Shown here piece by piece: positions 10,801-20,700 of a DNA stretch of 64,000 nt. A program made the position numbers and the translations under genes. Source of the DNA: Saxidomus purpurata (Eukaryota; Mollusca; Bivalvia; Venerida; Veneridae); NCBI GenBank assembly GCA_022818135.1, contig JAFMSR010000001.1:6714869-6778868 (forward strand). Reading direction: 5' to 3'. The notes beneath the pieces were generated by a model. It had not been told where the DNA came from, did no database searches, and saw only the letters and a list, made by a program, of their open reading frames with translations. The number at the start of each line of letters is the position of its first letter. Positions within the stretch are counted from its first letter, which is position 1.

Positions 10801-13800
10801 TGTGCTAGACATTTGTGCCAAGTTATTTTAAAATCCTTCAATGCATGACAAAGTTACAGTCCGGACACGAATGTGTGCATATATGCATATATAGAGGAAT
10901 CCATTACCTTCAAACTCTAAGTATGACCTTGACCTTTGAGCTAGGGACAGGGGTCTTGCACGCGACACGTCGTCTTCATGTGCTAGACATTTGTGCCAAG
11001 TTATTTTAAAATCCTTCAATGCATGACAAAGTTATAGTCCGGACACAAATGTGTGCATATATAGAGGATTCCATAACCTTCATACTCCAAGTGTGACCTT
11101 GACCTTTGAGGTAGGGATGTGGGTCTTGCACGCGACACGTTGTCTTGATGTGCTAGACATGTGTGCCAAGTTATTTTAAAATCCTTCAATGCATGACAGA
11201 GTTACAGTCCGGACACGAATTTGTAAGTGGGGACACACAGACGGACGCATAGACGGACGGTGCAATTTTAATATGCCACCCTTTGGGGGCATAATAATAG
11301 TTCTATTGGATGTTAACAAATTGACAAGTATAATTGGGTCATTACTCCTGCTCTATTCATACTTAATTACTTTATGTAACCTTTAAGTTTTATATCTGTA
11401 ACATGAAATGCTGTGATAAGGCTCGGTACTGGAGTACAATATTTAGATATAATTGTTTTAATTGATTTTCTGACTTCTGGTTTTATGAAAATGCTTTGCA
11501 ATATATTATAATATAATTGAAATAACAAGTAATATATTGCAATTATCATTTTTGCTGGCAATACCCAGCCCTAGTAACTTAGTGTACCTGCAGGAGATTT
11601 ATTTTCCTAGTAACTCAGTGTACTTGAACCAATTAACCTGCAGGAGATTTATTTTCCTAGTAACTTAGTGTACTTGAACCAATTGACATTCAACTCATCT
11701 TCTTCCAAAAACACTTCATTCCTCAAAAACAAAGTGAGGACATCAAGTGCATTTAAAACACTCAGAATCTAAGGTTGTAAATTTGTTGTCTTTAAAACAG
11801 TACACATTTTAGCAACAATATTTTATGTTAATTAATAGAAAAAATACTCCTGTTTCAGTTGGTGTCATAAATTGCATGATGTTTTCCTTACATGAATTTT
11901 GCTACAGTATCTGAGGTCACCCTCATACTCTAAAATGGGAAGAGCATTTTTCATATTCCTCGGGATTTATGTTTGAGTCTTGGGTATTGCTACATTGTAG
12001 AATCAAAAAAATTTAAAATGCCAAGGTGCATAGCTTGGCATGAAATGTTACAAATGACATAAAAATAATAATCATAGACAGCAGAATAAAACAATATGGG
12101 CACTTTTACTAACCCCACCACAAAAAATTTCAGCAATTTTCAGTCAAATCACTTCAACCTTTTTATGTTCCGGTTTTGTATCATTTCTCTGTAAATAATA
12201 ACAAAGAGTTGCCAATTTGACACCTATAAGGTAAAAACAACAATATGTGAAACCCCGAGAATACAGGGATATGTACAGATGAAAACATAAGAAACGACTA
12301 TGCATCAGATTGTGGTTCTATGTCTCACTGTAGAAATATTATTTAAATAGACCCTACATCATTGAACAGAAATCTGTCATGCATGTATATACAAGATACA
12401 AATTTTTATTTCAAGTCGCCATGGTACAATGTAGCAATGCCCGAGACTCAAACCATATCACATCAGTTTAATTGGCTGAAGTGGTGTATGAGGATTTATT
12501 GTTGATTTAGTTTGTTGCAAAGTTCATATCTATGGCAATTTTCATATTAATTAAATGAACTGAATGCAAACATCATCAGACATCCATGTATTTGATGAAC
12601 ATGTATTTGAATAGTATTGTGTCACTAAGTACAATGCATGGCTTATTCAGTATGATGATTGAACACAATCCTATGTCTTTCAAATATTATGTTATTAGAT
12701 GTTGATCTAACTGTAATTATACCATATATGTGATGTATTTTTTCAGAATATTATCTCAACCTTCCTGTAGAGGAGAAAAGAAAGACATATCACTGTGGCA
12801 AGAAGTATGTATGTTTAGATAGAGTGGAGGACTGGTCAAGTTATGCTACAAAAGGTCAGTCAGATTTTTGTCAGGCCCTTAAGATTTTAGGCACAAGGTA
12901 TTCCTCACAATGGTGGTTCAGTGTCTGGCTATGAACAGTCCTATTCTGACATTTAGTCCTGCCTTTTCTAAATCTAAAACAGACCAGTAGCTGCAAATGA
13001 TAGTTTTCATGGCATTCTCATACCAGTAAATTAACTCACATATCCATTTTAGGGCAAGACATGAATCCAAGTTTAATGCTTATTATAGTTGTACATATGT
13101 ATATAAAAAACTCCACCTTTTCTAGCTTAAAGGTCCATTTTGATACTAAGACCAAATCGAAATTTAGTTCTTGAATTGTAACATGTGAAAAATATGACAT
13201 ACTGCATCGAATGTGACCATATTGTGTTAAAAATTTATGCTTAGCAAAAGAATTAATGAATTATATTTTGCCTTTTCAAAAAACGAAAGTAGGTTTTCCA
13301 GTTATCAAATAATTTTGTAATTTTCGAGAAGTCTCGGGACAAAGAGGCTGTAAATAGGTTGTACATGAATAAGCATGCACACTTTGAAATTATAGTTGAA
13401 AGCACTTTACTTCCAAGAATGTGCAACGCATATCTCTGACTGTTTACAACATGCAGTAAAATGAAAGTAGGACAAAAGACCATCCAGGTCAGTCTAAGGA
13501 CATATAAAAACATTCACTCGTTTTTCTGCAGCAGTATTTCAAACAGGGAATGTAAAGTTTTATAAGCCAGTTTCAAACTGTATTTCCCTGTTACAATTCC
13601 AGATTTAAAAGAAAATTTTATTTGGTCTTAGTAATGGACCTTTAAGGAGATCATTTATTGCAAAAAGAGGTTATTTATAAATACTAAAATGCATTTTTAC
13701 GTTTTGCAGTGAAAAGAACTGCTACACCGAAGTTTGATGTAGATGAACAATTAAACATGAAGATATCCCTATGGCGAGGGGACATCACCACACTCGAAAT

Positions 13801-14676
13801 AGACGTGATCTGTAACGCAGCCAATAACAGCTTACTGGGAGGTGGAGGGGGTAAAAGTTTAAAATGTCACCCTCTAGTGGAGTTAAATATTTAAGATATC
13901 ACCCTTTAGCTGAGTAAACAGGGCAGATCATAATCAGCCTGCATGGATGGATGGATGTCCTGGCTGATCATGATCTGCACTGGTCTCAAAGGCAGTGTTG
14001 TTTGTTGCCAGTAGTTGCTGCACAAACCATGATCATCATTTTCTTTTTTTCTCATAAATATATATCTTTCTTGACCACTAACTTCTGTATTGATTGACCT
14101 TGAAACTAGCATGCAATTTAGGATTAATATGAATGAATATGTTTTGCACTTGCAAAATGTTGAACTGAACCCATAGGAATTGTGCAAGAAGTTAGTCTTT
14201 TGGGTTTGGAATGGTGCTCAAAGGTCAACTGAAACCTACCATCTGTTGTTACTGATCAAAAAAAGTCTCTAAACCTTGTATGCATTTGAAAATAGATGCA
14301 ATAAGTACGTAAAAGCCATTAAATATGCTGTGAAGATTCTATCACACTTTTAATAACAAATGTTAAGCATGATTGTACCATATAAAATAATGATGTACTT
14401 ATTTATATATCATATTTGTCCGTAGTGGATGGGGCAATACACAGAGCAGCAGGAAAGAGGTTATATGATGAGTGCTGTAAAATTGGGGGCTGTAAAACAG
14501 GAGAAGCTAGACTATCAGGAGGTATGTACAGAATGCAGGAAGACTGCAGCTCATCCCAGAGGCTGTGGGTTTGAGCCAATCTTGGGTCACGACCGTACCT
14601 CCTCATATGACACCAGTACTGGTTTTTAGCTCACCTAGCACAAAGTGCCAGAGTGAGCTATTAGGATCGCATTCCG

Positions 14677-14715
<39 letters not shown>

Positions 14716-17700
14716 ACCATTTCCTTCAAACGACATCTCCTCTGAAACCACTGGGCCAATGTTGTGGCTTTGCGGGATGTTCCTTGCATGTTATCAAGTT
14801 GTTCAAAGAATTCCATTCCATGCAGAACTCTGGTTGCTATGGCAAAAAATAGAAAAAACCTTAAAAATCTTCTTCTCTGAAACCACAAGGCCTAGAGCTT
14901 AGATATTTGGCATGTAGCATTGTCTAGTGGACCTCTACCAAGATTGTTCAAATTATGACCTCGGGTCAAAATTGACCCCGCGCAGGTTGGCACTTAGTTT
15001 TTGCATAGGCATATATAGGAAAAACTTTAAAAATCTTCTTCTCTGAAACCACAAGGCCTAGAGCTTAGGATATTTGGCATGTTGCATTGGCTAGTGGAAC
15101 CTCTTCCAAGATTGTTCAAATTATGAGCCCTCGGATCAAAATTGACCCCGCACCGGGGGTCACTTAGTTTTACATAGGCTTATATAGTAAAAACTTTAAA
15201 AATCTTCTTCTTTGAAACCACAAGGCCTAGAGCTTAATATTTGACATGTAGCATTGGCTAGTGAACCTCTTCGAAGATTGTTCAAATTATGACCCTCGGA
15301 TCAAAATTGACCCCGCACCGGGGGTCACTTAGTTTTACATAGGCTTATATAGTAAAAACTTTAAAAATCTTCTTCTTTGAAACCACAAGGCCTAGAGCTT
15401 AGATATTTGGCATGTAGCATTGGCTAGTGGACCTCTACCAAGATTGTTCAAATTATGCCCCTGGGTCAAAATTGACCCCGCACCAGGGGTCACTTAGTTT
15501 TACATAGGCTTATATAGGGAAAACTTTAAAAATCTTTTTCTCTGAAACCACAAGGCCTAGAGCTTAGATATTTGGCATGTAGCATTGCCTAGTAGACCTC
15601 TTCGAAGTTTGTTCAAATTATGCCCCTGGGTCAAAATTGACCTTGCCGGGGGGGGGGTGGGGATCATTTGTTTTACAAAGGCGTATATAGGAAAACTTAT
15701 TTGGTATATAACATTATCTAGTGATCTTCCACCAGGCAAGTGGACTTGTACCAAGGTGAGCGATATAGGGCCATCTTGGCCCTCTTGTTTCAGGAAGCAA
15801 ACTCGTGAGTGACTCGATAAGCTACAAGCTTCCTTCATAATCGAGCTAAACTTAATTAGTATAAACTAAACTAATGCAGGAAGACAGAATCTAGTTGTTT
15901 GTATTATGCGTATCACCTTTTGGCACTGGTATATCAGGAGAAAATTAAGTAAGCCTTTGTTTAAGTGGGGATATACTTGGTAAAGGTCAAAAAATGTTCC
16001 TGTAAACAACATAACTTTAGGCAGTGAAAAGCAAGAAAATGTAAAAGAGACAAAAGAGAGGAATTGCTTTATGTCTGCCTGGGAAAGTATGGGATGGTAG
16101 GGCTTGTCATATAGAAGAGAATGTACTACTAAATGCCATTAAAACAATTGTTTGGTTTTTCAAACAAGGGAAACAATTGAAAATTATTATTTGGAGACTA
16201 TGTATGAATTATCTAAAAATTACCTTTTGCATGCGAAAAGACGAAATTTTGCAGAAATCTAGAAATTCTGAAACTGTCCAAATGAAGGGAGGTAATAACA
16301 CAGTTTCTTAGTCAAAAGTGATTTTCTGTCCATGTTGCATCACTTATTACACTCCAAAAATCAGATAAAAACAACTGAAAAAGTAACCTGTATATTGTGA
16401 CTATCTTTATGAGCCTGATGCCGCCTACGTCCATCAACAGTATTTTATGATCATTGCTGATTGCAGTTTTTCATCTTTCAGAGAGAAAATGTTTTTTATG
16501 TTTTCAGGTTACAAGTTACCAGCAAAACGTAAGTTTTCAAAAATTGTTTTCCATATGTAGAAATTTTGTGTGTAACCGACAGACTTTTGCAACTTTGGTA
16601 TAAATACTTGATGTAACCTCTGGTGATTTATCATATCTGAAAGGGGAGCGGTGGTGTAGAGGTTAAGGTGTCTGCCGCTCATCCAGGAGGTTGCGGATTC
16701 GGGTCCTACTGGGGTCACGACCGTACCTTCTCATATGACATTAGTACTAGTTTTTCCAGGAAGCAGACTCGAGAGTGACTTGATAAGCTACAAGCTTTCT
16801 TCACCACTGAGCTAAAATAAATTAGTATAAACTAAGCTTAAGAGTTATAATCAGTGTCTGAGCAAGATGGCTACCAATACAAATTTAAACAACACTTACC
16901 GGTACAGATGTGCTTATTTGAGGCATTTATTTTGATATCAGTGTTACTAAATGATTTTGTAGATACTGTGTTTTTCATTACAGATATATTGCACACACCT
17001 GGTCCAATTGGAGAACATTCAGAGGAGCTTAAAAGTTGCTACTTATCATGCTTAGATCTTGCCAAGAAAAATCAGTTACGGACAATAGTAAGTTAAAAAT
17101 ATGTACACAACATTTAGCCATTTAGCTTTTCTAAGCCATAGGCTCATAATATGACCTTGATCTTGGAAAAAATCAGAATCTGTTAAAAACTTTTTTTTCA
17201 TAAACTTATTGAAATGATGCATAATCATATTTAAACAAACATTATTCAGATGTTGTGTTTGGGAAAGTGACATCAACATGTTTATAACGTTACGTCACAA
17301 GTGATTCACAAGAATCGTCTGGCACGTGGGAGGGAGGGCAAGACCAATTTTTCCGGAATGGGTCACAAGAAATGTCAATCTGATATGCAAGAAATCGTTT
17401 TGAAATTTACAACACATTTACCATCATTACTTCTATTAACAGACAAGAGTACATAACTCTTCATAGTTTTGGCAGAATTATGGCCCTTTATAGACTTAGA
17501 AAATTCATTGAGATACATGTATAACTGTGAAACTTGAATACTTGTTTACATCATGAGGTTTTTTCATGACCCTAATCTGTAGGCAAGAGAAGGTAACACT
17601 GTCAAGAAACTTTTATAAATTAAGCCCCTTTATTGACAATCTCTGTCAAGTTTTGCGTACCAGTCCACTTATTGACTTAACCATGTAAGATATTACTTTG

Positions 17701-20700
17701 AAAGTTGGAATACTTCTGTACCATCATGACACCCATCTGTAAGCAACAGTAAATAACTCTGTCAAAAATATGTTTTATTGTACTTAGGAGTTCCTAGTTG
17801 AGGACTTGCATGCAACTGGTACTGTCATGCACATATATCATTAACCACTTACCTCCCTTCATTTGGACAGTATTAATTATACCCCCAAAACGAAGTTTAG
17901 GGGGGTATATAGGAGTCACCCGGTGGTTGGTCGGTCGGTCGGTCGGGCGGGCGGTTGGTCGGGCGGTCTGTTGCATTTTCCTTCTCCGGAGCATAACCTG
18001 AAAACTACTAGTTGGAATTCAATACAACTTCATACAATGGTCAAGCACATTGAGAGGAAGTGCAGTGCACAAGAACTATAACTCCATCTTGACTAATTAC
18101 AGAGTTATTGCCCTTTGTTACTTTTCCTTGTCCGGAGCATAACTTAAAAACTACTGGTTGGAATTCAATACAACTTCATACAATGGTCAAGCACATTGAG
18201 AGGAAGTGCAGTGCACAAGAATCATAACTCCATCTTGACTAATTTCAGAGTTATTGCCCTTTGTTACTTTTTCTTGTCTGGAGCATAACTTGAAAAGTAC
18301 TAGTTGGAATTCAATACAATTTCATACAATGATCAAGCACAATCAGAGGAAGTGCAGTGTACAAGAACCATAACTCTATCTTGAGTATTTACTGAGTTAT
18401 TGCCCTTTGTTACTTTTCCTTGTCTGGAGCATAACTTGAAAACTACTGGTTGGAATTCAATACAACCTCATACAATGGTCAAGCACATTGAGAGGAAGTG
18501 CAGTGCACAGGAACCATAACTCTATCTTGACTCATTACAGAGTTATTGCCCTTTGTTACTTTTCCTTGTCCGGAGCATAATTCGAAAACTACTGGTTGGA
18601 ATACAATACAACATCATACAATGGTCAAGTACATTGAGAGGAAGTGCAGTGCACAGGAACCATAACTCCATCTTGACTAATTACAGAGTTATTGCCCTTT
18701 GTAACTTTTCCTTGTCCGGAGCATAATTCGAAAACTACCGGGTGGAAATCAATACAACTTCATACAATGGTCAAGCACAATAAGAGGAAGTGCAGTGAAA
18801 AAGAACAATAACTCTATCTTGACTCATTTCAGAGTTATTGCCCTTTGTTACTTTTACTTGTCCGGAGCATAATTCGAAAACTATTGGTAGGAATTCAATA
18901 CCACTTCATACAATGGTCAAGCACATTGAGAGGAAGTGCAGTGTACAAGAACCATAACTCTATCTTGAAAAATTACAGAGTTTTTGCCAAGAACAATATC
19001 TCTTTAGTTTGTTTGCAAGGTATTCTGTTACTACGAACTTCCTCAGTTTATAAAGCAGTCTTTTGGGGGTATTAATCACATTTAGTGATAGCTCTAGTTT
19101 AAAACTACTTTGCAGTAGTGTTCAGGGTAAACAAACAATTCTTCTCTTAATATCTTGCTACATATGGCACTTGCTTACGCTTTGAAATTACACAAATGCC
19201 TTTTTTTCATTTTTTTTTTGCCAAAAGTTCTGCTTTATTGGCAAGCACTGAGAAAAGTCAAGCGGGCTGTCTTACTGACAGCTCTTGTTTTGTAATACAA
19301 GTTTAAAAGTTTTCAGTGGCTTGCAGAAAAGAGATTAATACTAGCAAGGACACCCAGGTACATTGTTAATGTTGAACTACAGCCAGTACCTAACCAGTTA
19401 ATATTTTTATTTATTTTCAGGCTTTTCCATGCATTTCAACAGGGATATATGGTATGATTTCTGACAGTTTTATCAGCTTCATATAATCATACAAGTGTTA
19501 GATATGTTAACATTATCAAGGGGCTACAGGGGCTACATCAGTAGGGACAGGTTAGACAAGAAACCTCGAGCTCGTTTTCAAAGTTATGATATTTATACCA
19601 CCAAAACGAAGTTTAGGGGGGTATATAGGAGTCACGCAGTGGTTGGTCGGTCGGTCATGCGGTCTGTTGCATTTTCCTTGTCTGGAGCAAAACTTGAAAA
19701 CTACTGGTTGGAATTCAATACAACTTCGTACAATGGTCAAGCACATTGAGAGAAAGTGCAGTGTACAAGAACCATAAGTCTATCTTAACTAATTACAGAG
19801 TTATTGCCCTTTGTTACTTTTCCTTGTCCGGAGCATAACTTGAAAACTACAGGTTGGAATTCAGTACAACTTCTTACAATGGTCTAGCACATTGAGAGGA
19901 AGTGCAGTGTACAAGAACCATAACTCTATCTTGAGTAATTATAGAGTTATTGCCCTTTGTTTCTTTTCCTTGTCCGGAGCATAACTTGAAAACTACAGGT
20001 TGGAATTCAATACAACTTCATACAATGGTCTAGCACATTGAGAGGAAGTGCAGTGTACAAGAACCATAACTCTATCTTGACTAATTACAGAGTTATTGCC
20101 CATTGTTACTTTTCCTTGTCCGGAGCATAACTTGAAAACTACAGGTTGGAATTCAATACAACTTCATACAATGGTCAAGTACGTTGAGAGGAAGTGCAGT
20201 GTACAAGAACCATAACTCTATCTGTACTCATATTGGAGTTTTTGCCCTTTGTCACTTTTCCTTGTCCTGAGCATAACTTGAAAACTACTGGTTTGAATTC
20301 AATACAGTTTCATACAATGGTCCAGCACAATAAGAGGAAGTGTAGTGTACAAGAACCATAACTCTATGCTGACAAATTACAGAATTATTGCCAAGACCAA
20401 TATCTCTATTTTAGTTTGTTTGCAAGGTATTCTGTTACTACAAACTTCCTCAGTTTATAAAGCAGTCTTTCGGGGGTATTAATCACATTTAGTGATAGGT
20501 GTAGTTAGAATTTCTTTTTCTGGTCGTGGAAAAATAAAATAGATACAACTTATTATTGCAATTTTTTGCCAGATTTATGAAAAAGAAGTATTAAACAAGG
20601 AACAGCATTATGTGATTTCAAAAAGACAATCTGATCTGTGTCCTGACAATGGTATTGAATGGCTTATAGAGAAATCATAGAGTACTTCAAAATCCCCTTG

